Part shown: in pieces, positions 23,547 to 36,263 of the stretch | How positions within the stretch are numbered: the stretch's first letter is position 1 | How the letters are laid out: each line of letters starts with the position of its first letter | NCBI RefSeq assembly: GCF_021917145.1 | Contig: NC_061067.1 | Location: forward strand, 2,617,224 to 2,681,223 | From: Hypomesus transpacificus | Taxonomy: Eukaryota; Chordata; Actinopteri; Osmeriformes; Osmeridae | Reading direction: 5' to 3' | DNA length: 64,000 bases | Notes under the pieces: model-generated | Databases searched by the model: none | What the model was told of the DNA's origin: nothing | What the model saw: the letters and a program-made list of their open reading frames with translations, nothing else | Made by a program: the position numbers and the translations under genes

Positions 23547-25238
23547 GTAAGTGTAGCATGGCGCGTGTTTCTACCCATGAGCTAAAAGATAGAACTTGAG
23601 TTTAGTTTTGCATCAGTCAATAACCATATGTAATGGGTTGCGTAGTTGGTAGTGATCTAGAATTGCGCCGAAAAGCCTATAAGTAGTTTGTATTGTCCAT
23701 GTAGGTTCGCAAGGGAGATGGGGTGTGGGTCCATGTTTTACATTCTGCTAGCTAACGCTCCGCTAGCTGTCCATCTAGCTAGCCAGAATGAATAACAGGC
23801 ATGCATGAGGCCTTCCGCACGCTTGTTATTGGAAGTTTTTGTTACGTCGGCTTTTATTAGCGAAAGGTTGCCCGTTTTGTTGGTGTATGATTTGTCAGCC
23901 AAAAGTAGTGAGACCAGATGTTAACGTTACATTATTTAATTCGAATAGTTTTAGTTAAATAAACATTGCTCATTTCTCGTTAACTGGCCAGTAAGGCAGA
24001 AGCTGATCCAGCTGGTAAAGTTCGTTCACGGTAACGGCTTGAATTATGTAGCATATCTAGTCAAGTATTTTTTTATGGCTAACCACCTGACTTGAATATT
24101 CTTTTTCGGATTTAATAATACAACACGTGTCGCGTTTGCAGACCTTTGTGTTGATCCCATTAATTAGCTACTAGGCATTATACTTTTCCCGTCAGACCTC
24201 GCGCTCCAATTTTCATCTATTCCCTACGCAGAGCTGGCTAGAAGCTAGCTGGCTACTGTTTGTGGGTAACAATAGTCAGCAGCAACTTAGAAATCAACTA
24301 CAGCTGGTTAGTAATAGTAAATTACAAGTTCAACATTAAAACCAGAGAAAACGGACTGTTTGCGCGGCTCATTACGAGCATGACAGATTAAATCAATGAC
24401 TACGTTCGGTTAGCTCAAGCTAACTAGTTAGCAAATCGTGTTGCTGAGGAGGCCTTAAATTCCAACTTGGGTACACTTGTTTAAGTTTACCGCACCAAAT
24501 GGCTTGCTAGCTAACGTGTGGTCTTTTTAAATGTCAATGTTTATTAAGTCAAAATGTATTTATTATTTTGCCGTTGCTTGAAGGGCACAACATAATTCCT
24601 AGTTTGGTGGAATTACGGGCCAAGCAGCCATCTGCATTTAGGCTGTTGTCGGCCACGACGAGCTTTCCGAGTTACATGAGCGGTAGCTATCACCAAGCCA
24701 TATAGCGTTAAGAGCGGTTAGCACATCCATACTTGGGCTGGATGCAGTTGGTTTTACTCTCACTCTGCCACTGGCCTGTGGCCTTAACGTTAGCCCCAGT
24801 GACGATATGGACCTAAGTGCTAAGTATATCTCAGTGCTGATTAAGGTCTAGCTGGCAGCAATAATGCGACAAGTTTAGCCAGCTAGCTTACCACGTTACC
24901 TACGTATCACGAACGAAACTTTTGGCTGGGCCAAAATCAAGACACGTGGATAGGGCGTAGGATCAGCCTAGCAGACCTGACTCCGCATTGTCGCGCAAGA
25001 GATTGTAATTGTTGATAATTTACTTAAAACTGTCAGCGCATTGGCAATTGTAACGAACATCGTGGCTTTGTATACAAGCGGACTAACTTTGAAATGACTG
25101 TAGTTGGACATTTTTTTCCTGTAATTTTAATGCAAAAAATAGATCAAGTGTATACATTGTTAATGGGGGTTTGATCCCATTCAGGTCGGTTTGACTCATC
25201 CCCTCTCCCTGTGTACAGTGCCCCTAACCCATCGCACC

Positions 25239-28200
25239 ATGGCAGATCCTGATCTTGACTTCTCCACTGCCGAATCCGGCGCCTCCGCCACCTTCCCCCT
25301 TCAGTGCTCCAGCTTGCGCAAGAACGGCTTCGTTGTGCTGAAGGGACGTCCCTGCAAGATCGTCGAGATGTCCACCTCCAAGACCGGCAAGCATGGACAC
25401 GCCAAGGTATCGGAATCGGCCAGGGCTACTTGACATGTTTTTAAGCTAGTACTAGCCGTGTTCGCCATATCAACATCGTCGTAGGATGCTGATTTTTTTA
25501 ATGGAAGTAAATCGGTGACATCATGTTTTGAATTTAAAAGGCATTGAATACTTAATTTTGAAATGACCAAAACCGAATTCTCATGAATATATTTCTATGT
25601 AAATAGGTTGCTCAAATTCGAGCTTAAAAAATTAAAACTCCCAAAATGCGATCGTATCAAATTCAAGCAGAAAAATGTCGACCTTAAAAAAAAATTCTAA
25701 TTGTAACATCCGAAATACCAAGGATAAGTAGAGAAATGGAGCAACACAGAACGCATGATGACTACCAGAGTCCAATGTGATTAAATAATGCATTAAGGCT
25801 CGGTTGCTCTATCTATCCTTGGTATCCCGGATGATGCAATCAAATACAGCTCGAATTTTTGGGGTGCTCGAATTGGAGCGACCTGAGTTATTTTACATTG
25901 AAACATATTCTTATGAGTATTCGGTCTTGTTTAAATTTCAATATCAAGTATTCAATGCCTTTTTAAAATTCAAAACATTGTTGCTGATTTGCTTCCATAG
26001 TTTTCATCTCTACCAAAGAGTATAGAAGCACTTAATATAAGTTATTTGTCTCTACCCCCATACGTGTCAGTTACAGTGTTGCCATGGAAGTGTCCCATTG
26101 TTCTAATGGATGGCAGAGTAAATTGTAGCCTAAGCGGTCCCATTATCGTCCACCTAGCTCCACGCTCGTCAGAAATTGTACGAAAATTTCAATATAATAC
26201 AACTTAAAAACGTTAAGTCACAGCATTGTACTTTAATATATAGATGCACATCTATATTATAACATTCTGGTTTTGAAATCAAATAGGTATATGTAGAGAA
26301 ATGTATTTTCCTAATTTTAGCAGTTAGCGAGGTGGTCCCCATTATCGTCTGTCCAATCACTTTCAATAGAGAAAAGTCAAGTTTGACACTGCGGAAGGTT
26401 CAAATCTCAAATGCTGTAATTTGGTGTACAGCAATATAAGGTGTGCACAATCGATGAGTTGTTTTCTTTCGTTGCTGCTGCATAGCTTTAAGAAATTAAC
26501 CGAAGAAAAAGGTCGTGGACGATAATGGGGTCTGGAACATTGGCGTTTGAATGGACGATAATGGGGCCGCTCACTCTAGTGGTGAGGCATTTTTCATTCG
26601 AGCACAGCTAGGTGTGCTGTCCTGCGGATTTCAGCACGTTGGAAATGTCTCGACCATTTGGCTTGTTTGATCGGAACTACCTGTTGTGTAATGAAACATG
26701 GTCCTGTCTATTGGCATGTCATTAGTTGACATGTCCAGGCCCTGTGAAACAATTGTCTTCTCCCCCCCCCCCCTCCCCCACTCTAGGTGAATCTGGTGGG
26801 AATTGATATCTTCACCAATAAGAAGTATGAGGACATGTGCCCCTCCACCCACAACATGGATGTGCCTAACGTCAAGAGGGTTGAGTTATTGGTGAGTTGT
26901 CATTTAACGTGTTCCCTCAAGTGTGATCTTCAGATTACATTTTGTAAATGGTAAAAAATAGGAAATAGGTCAAAAGGTGGGAACCTACTCTATAATAAGT
27001 GAGTCCCACCACCTCAAAAACATTTGCACAACATCGGCAAAAAAAAATTGGCCTGTGTTCTGCAGTATTAAGGAAGGGAATGAGATGGACCAGATTGGGG
27101 TTTCCTGATGCAAGGGGGTCCTGTTAGTAATTGCACACCTGCCAGGGAGATCTTTGGTTGTTGTTTTGATTATTACTACGCCTAAAGCATTCTGGGCCTT
27201 AGACAGACACCAAGGGCATGTTCCATAAAGACTGCTAAAAAAAACAGGATAATAAGTCCCAAACCCAACTTGAATGAACCTAACAAGTCAGTCAAGACTG
27301 AAGCGGTTCATTAAAGGCCAATTCTAATTCACGCAATCCGACTAATTCAAGTCAGATTCAAGATGAGAGATTCAAGAAAGAATTGCGGGTGCACCCTATT
27401 AAGCCACATGACTGGTTAAAACATGGATCATATTAATCCACCACAGCAAAACGCAATGTTCTCGACCACGTTACTTCTTTCTGAAAGAACAATCTTGTTA
27501 AGCCAGGAACAATGACGGCTCATCCACCACCTCATTCAAATAAAATGACATGCCATGCACGATGGGCTATGTAGGGTCTATTTCTTTTTTTATAGACCTT
27601 ACTTTATTGATTAAAAATAGAACACACCCTCTAAACACATCTAAATTGACTTGTGACATCACACCAGTAAGTCCATGGTGAGTGATAGTTTTCCCGTTGG
27701 GTCAGTGTTACAGGAACGTCTGGTTAAGGAACAACACGTGCTGACAGTTAGTTGCCATCGTAGCTGAGTTTGAGCTACGTTGATGGAACCAAATGAACTG
27801 GAAATGAGTCGGACTATCTGCCATAAACCTGGCTTATTTGGTAAATGCGCTTATTGGAACAGGGCCCAGTTCTAATAGTTTCAGATGGGATGCTGTTTAA
27901 TTCAGAGTTGGTGTCAGTTGGCGCTGCATTCTCAACATGACGTGTTTAGTTGGTAGGACATGCTCAGGTTTTCTTATTTTCTAATGTGTCACTCAATGTA
28001 AAGTGTTGTAGATTTAGTTCATGTAATAACATTAACATATTTGATATATATGCAGCACTGACCATTGTCAGCATGTTAGATTTTTTCCACTAAAATATTG
28101 GTGTAATTTCTAAGCCGTGTGTTTTGTAATTGAAGCTAATTGCATCCTTGCAACCAGAGGGCCACTTCCAAATGAGTCAGCTGTTGACTACAGAGATGTT

Positions 28201-28981
28201 TTGGTGTTTCCACGCCGGTATTTTGTTCAGAAACACCATGCTGTTCCCTCTCACACACAGCTGGTCAACATCACCGAAAAATACATGAGCCTCATGGCCG
28301 ACAACGGAGACGTGCGGGAGGACCTGCGCATCCCTGATGGAGATCTGGGCAAGGAGATTGAAGCCAAGTTCAAAGAAGGAGATGAACTCTTGGTGAGTTG
28401 GCAGTGGCTGGCGTTAGCCACATTACTCATGGTTAAAGGGGTCTTGTTTGTGTGGGTATGCGTGTTTGTGACACCGTCTCAACCTCACGTGACCACCTGT
28501 GAAAGCTGTCATTCAGGAACAATTTACTGCAGATTCAATTAGTCTCTTGAAAATGACTTAAGAGGCACAACTTAAATTGGTGCATTAAAAGTTGCTATTG
28601 TTACTTTGGGATATTATTTGTTTGGGCGCGGGAGAGGGGATGGGCTGGTCAATTATCCATGTAGTCAATCATGTCACCTAGTGCAGTGGTTCTCAATCCT
28701 GGTCCTCGGGACCCCCTGCCCTGCATGTTTTAGATATTTCCCTGCTCCAACACAGCCGATTCAAGGCAGGGCAGGGGGTCCCGAGGACCAGGATTAAGAA
28801 CCACTGACCTAGTGTACGTTTTCGACCCGGCACAATGCCACAGACATCACAAACCTCTGGATAAATGACTAATCTCTGCTAAATGACTAAATGGAACCAA
28901 TCTTTTTGTCCGCAGGTTTCCGTGCTGTCTGCCATGGGGGAAGAGTGTGCCGTGGCAGTCAAATCCACCCCTGGCAAATAG
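25239..28981 (+). CDS. eif5a2: Eukaryotic translation initiation factor 5A-2
   Basis: Translation factor that binds the ribosome E site and relieves stalling, for example at polyproline stretches, once one lysine is converted to hypusine. Coding exons are 25239-25406, 26787-26891, 28261-28392 and 28916-28981; all junctions are in phase 0, giving 156 aa. The hypusine loop [12 protein letters not shown] is intact, with the modified lysine at residue 51 of this model. The start ATG has a good context (caccatgg). The C-terminal half ([18 protein letters not shown]) is more diverged than in mammals but keeps length and GDVREDL. Position next to rpl22l1 and tnik favours the EIF5A2 ortholog over EIF5A. 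Introns 1 and 3 hold mobile elements. Confidence 0.95.
25501..25998. mobile_element. Foldback (long inverted repeat) element 1
   Basis: The left arm, about 25501-25624, is the imperfect reverse complement of 25866-25998 (aaggcattgaatac against gtattcaatgcctt). A second paired segment lies inside (caaggata near 25719, tatccttg near 25814). No coding capacity. It sits in eif5a2 intron 1. Confidence 0.75.
26134..26571. mobile_element. Foldback element 2 with repeated ccattatcgtcc
   Basis: Outer ends gcggtcccattatcgtcc (26134) and its near-complement ending at 26571 are inverted. The same core word occurs again at about 26337 (forward) and 26517 (reverse), so four copies are arranged in mirror order. 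Non-coding, in eif5a2 intron 1. Confidence 0.75.
28684..28806. mobile_element. hAT-type MITE with 8-bp target duplication
   Basis: A 123-bp element starts cagtggttctcaatcctgg and ends with its near-perfect inverted copy. It is flanked on both sides by acctagtg (28676-28683 and 28807-28814). Inverted ends plus an 8-bp duplication fit a non-autonomous hAT transposon. It lies about 110 bp before the last eif5a2 exon. Confidence 0.88.
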
Positions 28982-29995
28982 GCAGACTCTATTGGCTGCT
29001 CAGGCAACAAGCTCCACCCTCAACCAGTCTCTTGCATTCTTATTGGTTCTGTCACCAAAGCGACGGCCTTCACAGACAACCTCAATCATTCTGTGTGATA
29101 ATTCCCTTGGTTTTGTTTTTGTCTCCAATGCTGTCAGGACTGACCCACTGCAGCTTGCTGCGTGGCATTCTGCCGGATCACTGAGGTTTTGTTTAGTAAC
29201 AATCTACTTTATAAAAAAACTTAAAATTGATTCTTTCTGACTTCTTCCTCATTCCTCTGTTATTTTTGCCTTCAAAATGTTAGTCTCGATACTCACATTC
29301 CTGAATGTCTAAATAATGGGATCCAGCTTTTTGTATGATTCATTTTTTTATATATATTCTTTAAATTGAATATAGCAGGTTTAATGCCTTCAGGGGGAAG
29401 GTGGGGATGGGGCTGTGCTGGTTTGTTATGGATGAGGCTAGGGAAAGCCGTCCCTTTCAGTGACACTGAGCTCCGATTAGGTTTTAAGTTTGTCCACCTT
29501 TGGCTGCCATACTGCTTCCAACATGGCTGCCACTCTGGCACCAAAGGGAATCGGATCAATTTCCTCTTGCCTTCCCACAAGCGCAGGATTGCAGGTGACT
29601 AGCACTTACCCCAACATTTCAATTCTTAAGACTCCATTTGATTTTTTCGTATGGAAAACGGCAACAAACTTCAGTAATTTTCCTCTCAGCCAGTCTGTGT
29701 AGAAGTCGGATGGGTGCGAGGAGCCCTGTGCGCTTACCTGTTACCATGGCAGCCAGGTCTTGAAACTGCGGCCCTGGTCATCCCAATATAGAATAAAGTG
29801 TCTTGAGGCTTGTGTGTAGCGGAGTGGGGCCTCCAGAATGTTCTAGAGGCCAGTTTGCAGTGGGGTTTGTGTGAGGCTCGATCAGGGAGGATGGGGGAGA
29901 GGAGGGTTGGTGAAGTTGCAAACTATTTTGTTCACACGAGGCCTTTGTCACCTGACTGGAGATGGCAAAAACAAATAAAGTTCAAACTAATGGAA
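28982..29995 (+). other. eif5a2: eif5a2 3' UTR
   Basis: No coding sequence. AATAAA-type signals lie near 29791 and 29976 and could end the transcript. Confidence 0.5.
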
Positions 29996-30554
29996 ATCCG
30001 TTGTGGTGTTTTTGTCCCCGTCACCCCCGTCTTAGTGTATATCAATGACAGGCGTTTGAATGTTTTTGAAGTTAGTAGTACGTATCGTCAATAAGGCATG
30101 GTGGTTGGAAGATTGTATTGGAACTAACAAGTTCCTGTCAGTGTAGAGACCAGATGCGACCACACCCTGACACGAAAGCGACAAACACAGATGGCACACC
30201 TTCCCCAGCGCGCATTCCTTTCAACTTACTGTTCTGAAATGCATACCAAGGGGTTATGGGTCCCCACATTTCATTTTGACGCGCACCTCAACCTTATTCT
30301 TGTCGGTGGGAATGTAGCTATAAGCATGGTACAAAGGTTTTATTAATATTTAGCCTACGGCCCGTAAGCCATTGTAGTAATTAGTTTGTCCATGCCGCTG
30401 TAGTTGCGTGTTTACACAGTATGGACATGCTTGTTAATTGTTAGACAAGCCATTAGTAAAGCTGTTTTCCCCGCTCAACCCGTTTAGCGACCGTTTCTGC
30501 TGATGCTGTCAATTATTGACTAACTGCGTGTGTTGAACACAGCTGGCCTTGGAC
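29996..30554. other. Intergenic, nothing recognised
   Basis: AT-rich unique sequence with no splice-flanked open exon. Confidence 0.5.
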
Positions 30555-32209
30555 TTAAAGGGGCAATTGACTGCAAAACCGATTTTACCTTGTCATTGTT
30601 GAAAAACGACAGTTCGGAAGGTAAACTGAACATACCGTGAATATCAAAGTCTATTGACACCTCTATCCCATTCAAATCTCAAAAAGAAAAAATTTGGCTG
30701 TAAAACGCTAGCTTTTCAACAAAGCCACCGGTCCTACGTAGGACCGGTGATCGCCCTCTTATTGGCTCTGGTCTGTATCTTTGTCACGCCCCAGAATTTA
30801 CATCCAGACCAGCCAGAGGTAGCGTCTATCTCCGATACTAGTTTAGCTGCGCGCTGCTCTGTGTAGGCTACTTATAAGGAATTACAAAGAAGAACGTTTT
30901 GAATTATAACAAGGATATTGATTATGGACCACGGTCGTAAATGCTGTGTTCCAGGCTGTACAGGGAAGGCTAACACTTACAGTCTTCCCAAGGAGCCAAA
31001 CATTCAACAGGCATGGCTGCTGTTGTCTATGAGAAGATCCAGGCGAAGTTCGACACTCAATCATTCATTTGCTCTGAACATTTCACCCAAGACAGTTTTG
31101 ACAACCTTGGACAATTTCAAGCAGGATATGCTAGGAAACTGAACCTGGAAAGAGGTGCTGTTCCAACCGTATGCTCATTGCAACCGCAAGCTATAAGGAC
31201 AGTAAGATGTTGTGCTAACAGTTATTAGCAATGCTAACGTTTCCTGTATATAGCATACCAGGTAGAATGCTAAATACGTTTCTACACACATCAAATGACT
31301 CTAGCTAGACTAGCTGTAGTCGGCATTAGAAGGGAAGCTTCCGAAAAATAGCCAGAATACGAACTGCAGTCTGGCTTATTGCTAACGCCTGTCTAGATAA
31401 TCTATTTGAAAGAACTGGAGAAAGGCAGGTTTTAGATACAGGATACATTAGCATTGCTAGTAACTGTTACTAGTAACACCTAGACTGTAGGCATGTAAAC
31501 AAGTTTAGCTTGCTAGTTAATGCAAGAGCATAGAATGTGTAATAATTTAGCCTAGTTTATTGGCAATGGGGCTAACGTTGATTCATGTTCCTGACTGTGT
31601 TTCATTCAAATAAATAACCTGTGTAATGAAAATCTACAATTCACGATGAATGTTTGTCCAGATCTTTGTCATGTTATTTTACAGCAAGATATCTAGAGCT
31701 AGCCTAGCTAGCTAACTGAAGCCGAGTAGAATCACGATTGCAACAACGTTTGGTTGCTAAGCTGTAGCCTAATGTTCTACCCACCTAAGTCAATCCAGTT
31801 TGCTTCAACAACAGAAGTGGAAACAAGTAATGTTATCATTTCAAATGTTATATAGTCAATCTGTTGAAAACAGTGTTGTGTAGACACAATAGATTTATTT
31901 GCGCGTTTTTATTTCAAGTCTCCAACTTCAGTGTTTCAGCGAGTGCTGCTGTTGGCCGTGTTGCGTTTTTGCTCCCAGCTTCACTCGTTGATAACCAACC
32001 AATCAGCGCGCAGCTTATCTAAATATTAATGAGCATACCATAAAAGGAGAAAAGCTAGTGTTTTTTCCCGGGAACATTTCAGACGATCTGTAAGAGGGCA
32101 TAGAACAGCACCCGGGCCATTTTCAACCCAACCAATGTTACATACCCTATTCGGAGACCTTAAGGAACAGTGTGAAATACCCCAAAAAAACAGTCAATTG
32201 CCCCTTTAA
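30555..32209 (+). mobile_element. DNA transposon remnant with broken THAP domain
   Basis: Bounded by ttaaaggggcaattgactg at 30555-30573 and its exact inverted copy at 32191-32209. A segment at 30924-31200 (+) encodes a THAP-type C2CH zinc finger: the start (RKCCVPGCTGKANTYSLPKE) is in one frame, and the continuation (FDTQSFICSEHF, a Cys-x2-His pair, then RKLNLERGAVPTV) is in another, so the domain is broken. THAP domains occur at the N terminus of P-element-type transposases. No transposase core is visible in the remaining 1 kb, so this is probably a non-autonomous derivative. No target duplication was found. Confidence 0.65.
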
Positions 32210-32639
32210 AATAGCCTACCCTATCATGTTGGGGGGGTCTGTAATTTTGAACTGTTGGTATAGTGAAATAAAAGGAAGACCTATATTTTTAGATTAAAAA
32301 CGCATTTGGACATTTCTGATATACCAATTTAATTTAAATAAATCGTGGTCTGATAATTACTAGGTAGCCTGTCTACCTTAAAACGCATGTCAGTCAAGCT
32401 TAACTTAACTAAGTTAGGCTACAGCTTCAATGCATATAGTGGCAATATTATTTGAGTTATCTTGCAATAAAGTAGACTTATGTCACAACGAAAAATGATG
32501 TAATGTTTAGTTAAATCTATTAAATGTTACCTTTTCTGTTCGATAGCTCTAATTGGTTCACACTCCAAAATTGTAGGTGGCGGTAATGCACCGTAATGCT
32601 GGTTGCCAGCCGCCACTACACAAAACAAGAACACCACCG

Positions 32640-32671
32640 ACGCAATTTCCTTTTTCCGCCACCCGCTCACC
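32640..32671 (+). promoter_or_regulatory. rpl22l1: Candidate 5' TOP-like leader of rpl22l1
   Basis: The pyrimidine run tttcctttttccgcc lies 10-25 bases before the start codon. Ribosomal-protein mRNAs typically begin in such a terminal oligopyrimidine tract, but the actual start site is unknown. Confidence 0.4.
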
Positions 32672-33818
32672 ATGGCACCGGTAAGTGAAAAGAGTCCTGC
32701 TAATACATCGTTTAATCAACATTTACGCGATGTCCTATCGTACAAGATATATATTATATTTCATAACATCAACCTAAAGCCCTGTGTATTGAAATTGAAT
32801 GATTGAATGTCAAAAATACTTGAATACATTCCTAAACTCTGAAGGCTACATTGCTACCCTAGAGAGCTAGCTCTATACTATATACACGTGGTCTATTGGC
32901 TAGCTAGAAGCTATGCAAACTGCATTAGTAATTCAGACAAATACTTTTGGCCTATAGCTGAAACAAAAGAAACAGACCGTCGTCAGGAAATCAAAGAAGG
33001 GGGCTTCATGGAAGTTTACCCTGGACCTGACTCACCCGGTGGAGGACGGTATTTTGGACTCGGCCAACTTTGTAAGTCACTTCGCCACAGTAAACCATTG
33101 CTCCAATAATAACACAGTAAACTTTTACAATGACCCTATGTGAACATGTCGAAATGATCAGCACCTCATAATTTGACCCTAATTATCTGCTCATACCGAT
33201 GGTGTCCGAACTAAACTGCATCCCTAATGCTGATTTTGGACTAGGGTCACCTTCCCTAGTGCAAACCCTAGGGTTATCTTCCCTAGTGTGTCATTGTGTT
33301 CTATCCAACAGGAAACCTTCCTCAAAGAAAGGGTGAAGGTCAATGGCAAAACCGGAAACCTGGGTAATGTAGTTCAGATTGGCCGAATGAAGAACAAGAT
33401 CAATGTGACATCCAAGAAGCAGTTCTCGAAAAGGTGAGGATCAACCAAATCATTAAACTATGTCCCCACATGAGTGCATCTAGGAAAGTCGTAAAAAAAT
33501 AAGTTAGATCTGCACTTCTGATCCTTGATCTTCTGCGGCACTGTATCTTCTATTTGTACATCGCATTGGACAAAACCGTCTACCAAATGGATTAAATGCA
33601 GTTACCCATCTACGGTCTTCCGATAACATTATCATTCCTCTTCCACCACTCTCATTCCACCATTGGCCAACAGATATCTGAAGTATCTAACCAAGAAGTA
33701 CCTGAAGAAGAACAACCTTCGTGATTGGCTGAGAGTGGTAGCGTCTGATAAGGAGACTTATGAGCTGCGCTACTTCCAGATCAGCCAGGAAGACGAAGAG
33801 TCTGATGCAGACGAATAG
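32672..33818 (+). CDS. rpl22l1: Ribosomal protein L22-like 1
   Basis: Paralogue of 60S ribosomal protein eL22, an RNA-binding ribosome component. Exons are 32672-32680 (only MAP), 32958-33071, 33312-33433 and 33674-33818; all phases join. The product is about 129 aa. A basic N-terminal stretch is followed by [19 protein letters not shown], then [31 protein letters not shown] and an acidic tail EDEESDADE. The segment [19 protein letters not shown] follows the L22L1 form rather than canonical L22. A very short first coding exon is usual for ribosomal-protein genes. A polyadenylation signal (AATAAA) lies near 33983. Confidence 0.95.
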
Positions 33819-36263
33819 AACTCCACCCACAGTCGAGCCCTCTCACATAAGGACTCCTCCCATTGGTACTCTGCACACAGCAGTGTCCCGAGTTGGCGAG
33901 TTGGGTGCAGAATGACTGTGGCTCTAGACGTCCATGTCTGGTGTCTCTAAACTGAAACAGGTTTGCATCGAGAGATGGAGTGAATAAATGAAAATAATTC
34001 AACAACTTCTTTTGTCTTTTTTTTTGTCATGTATGAGTTGTCATGAACTCTTTTTTGTCGTTGTTGATAGTTTTCATTTATGGGCCGTCAAGAGTTGTAG
34101 GGAAAGGCGGAATTTCCCTGTGGCAGGTTGACTCAGCTCATGTTGTTTATTAGTTGCCCACTAGGTGTCCTCAGAGGATCATCTGTGGTTCAGACCTGGC
34201 TCATGACGGGTACCAACAGTCGTTTTTGACAAACTTGCGGAAAAGGATCATAGGTTGTCCACTTAGATCTGGGAATCTAATATAACTTTTCACTCAACCC
34301 CTGAACAGAGCAGTCCACTAACTAGTATCTTTTAAGTTTGAGTTCTTTGAATCGGGGTTGGGACGTCAGTCCTTTCACAGAAGCTCTCGTTGCAATAAGT
34401 GCCTCACTTAAGAAAAGACACTGAGAGCAGCAAAGAGGAATATGTGCGATGAAACGATAGTGAGAACCTCTACTTTGTAAGGGCATACTTTCAACCATCT
34501 CTCAGACAGGACTGGCAGGTCCTCTTGATCATTACCATGTTTTTTCTACCATGTTATATTTGGAGTTCCAATAAACGTTTAAGATGAATTCCTTCAGGAC
34601 ATTTTCCTGGTACTGCTCCCAGTCTTTCATCAGTGTGTGGACCACGATATCTACAGCTCCCTGCCCAGACTGCAGCGGCCAGGTGTGTGTGTGTGTCTGG
34701 ATGAACTCCCACTATCGCATCTGCACCTGATCAGCTGTATCTCCTCAAGAATGCCCGTTCTCCCCCTCACCCTGAGAGAGCCAAGAACTGTCCTCGGTTT
34801 CTGTGTGTGTGTGAGAGAGAGAGATGGGATGTTTGCCTTTTCTGTCTCATCCAGACACCGTGTGTCTGAATTCCAAGTGGGTGCACTGTCTATCCCCAGT
34901 GTATGGGGATGCTTCTCACCAGTCTTGGCTCACACTCCCTTGACCACAAATTGGTAATATGAACCACCTATCAGATTCCAACAACAATACCCTCATCCCA
35001 GTCTACCGTCACTCCAGCCTAACCCAGCGGCTGTGCTGCCGTCCAGCTGAGTGTCGAGGGGGCGCGGAGAAGCCCAGGTGAGGGCGAGGGGACATCCTCC
35101 TGGTTGGGAGACGCCAGACACAGTGTTTATAAACTATGCCAGAGTTATCTCCTCTGGACATAAACACCCAGGCTGATGACTGGAGTTAGCCAACGACCCT
35201 CCCCTGTGTTGACACCCAGCTGTCAGGTTCTCAGGGTGTTGCTGCCGTAGTTTGATCAGGGTTTTACTCTGAGGTCTCTAGAACTTTCCCTCGGTCAACC
35301 AGATGACTGCACACAGACTCAGTCTTTGGGCAATGAATTATATATTTGCCACTGATCACATGGACCTACCCTTGAATAATTAAGCCTGCTCCCATCAGCC
35401 TTTCCCTCTCCCCTTCCTCCTGGTTCAGACCCTGCTCGCTTGTGTGTTCTCCTCAGAGAACATGGAAACCAGCTAATAAGTAAGTGTTTGAATATGTCCT
35501 GATATATAAATACATATTTGTTTGTTTGCGTGTCAGGAAATAGGTCTTTGACCGTTTTTAAGTGTATGCTTCCTTCTGTGTTTAACTTTTCTACCTTGAC
35601 CAGAGGGGCCTTGTTTTGCTACCTTTGGATATCTGAGAGCATACTTATTTCAGTCGTCTTTCTTAGACGTACTTATTCAAATCAAACTACTTATGTTGTC
35701 ACTTATGTTGGCCGGTGTGTAGGTTTATGCTGTAGAGATTCCGTTGGTGTTCTGCCGTAGTAGGAGTTTTCCGTTGTGAAAGGTGATCTGTGGTGTGTAT
35801 CAATGTTTTAACGTGGGAGTCTCGCTCCGGCGATGGAGGAGAAAGCCCGATGTGTCGACGTATCTGTGTCCCTCGGTCATCACCCGGGTTGGGCCACTTC
35901 CCTCAACATCGACGTTCAAAAAGCTGCTTCTTGTTGCTTCACATTGCTACGACTTTGTTCCTCGTCTGTTTTGTTCCTCCTATTCAGTTTGCAATTTCTT
36001 TTTCGTTCAGGAATCACTTGGTGCTGGGACTGTGGACTGTGAAGGAGCCATGGACACCTTTTGACCGAGAGAGAGAGGGAGAGAGAGAGGGACAGAGAGA
36101 GGGAGAGAGAGAGAGGGAGAGAGTGAGGGAGAGAGAGAGACACCCTCACAGACGGCTCAGAATGAGAGAAGAAGAGTAGCTGACAGAAGTAGATGAACCA
36201 AAGGAGCACAAAAGCAGACCAAAAAAACAACAAAGTTAGCTGCCAGCGCCCGTTGCCGTGGTA
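33819..36263. other. rpl22l1-slc7a14 intergenic region and slc7a14 5' UTR
   Basis: No convincing coding exon is present. A (GA)n-rich tract at 36066-36142 and the bases up to 36263 probably belong to the slc7a14 5' leader; its promoter and any noncoding exons could not be placed. Confidence 0.5.

Noticed and set aside
35518-36064. Open frames upstream of slc7a14 as coding exons
   Set aside because: No similarity to SLC7A14 or other families; the protein is complete from 36264, so this is more likely leader or intergenic DNA.
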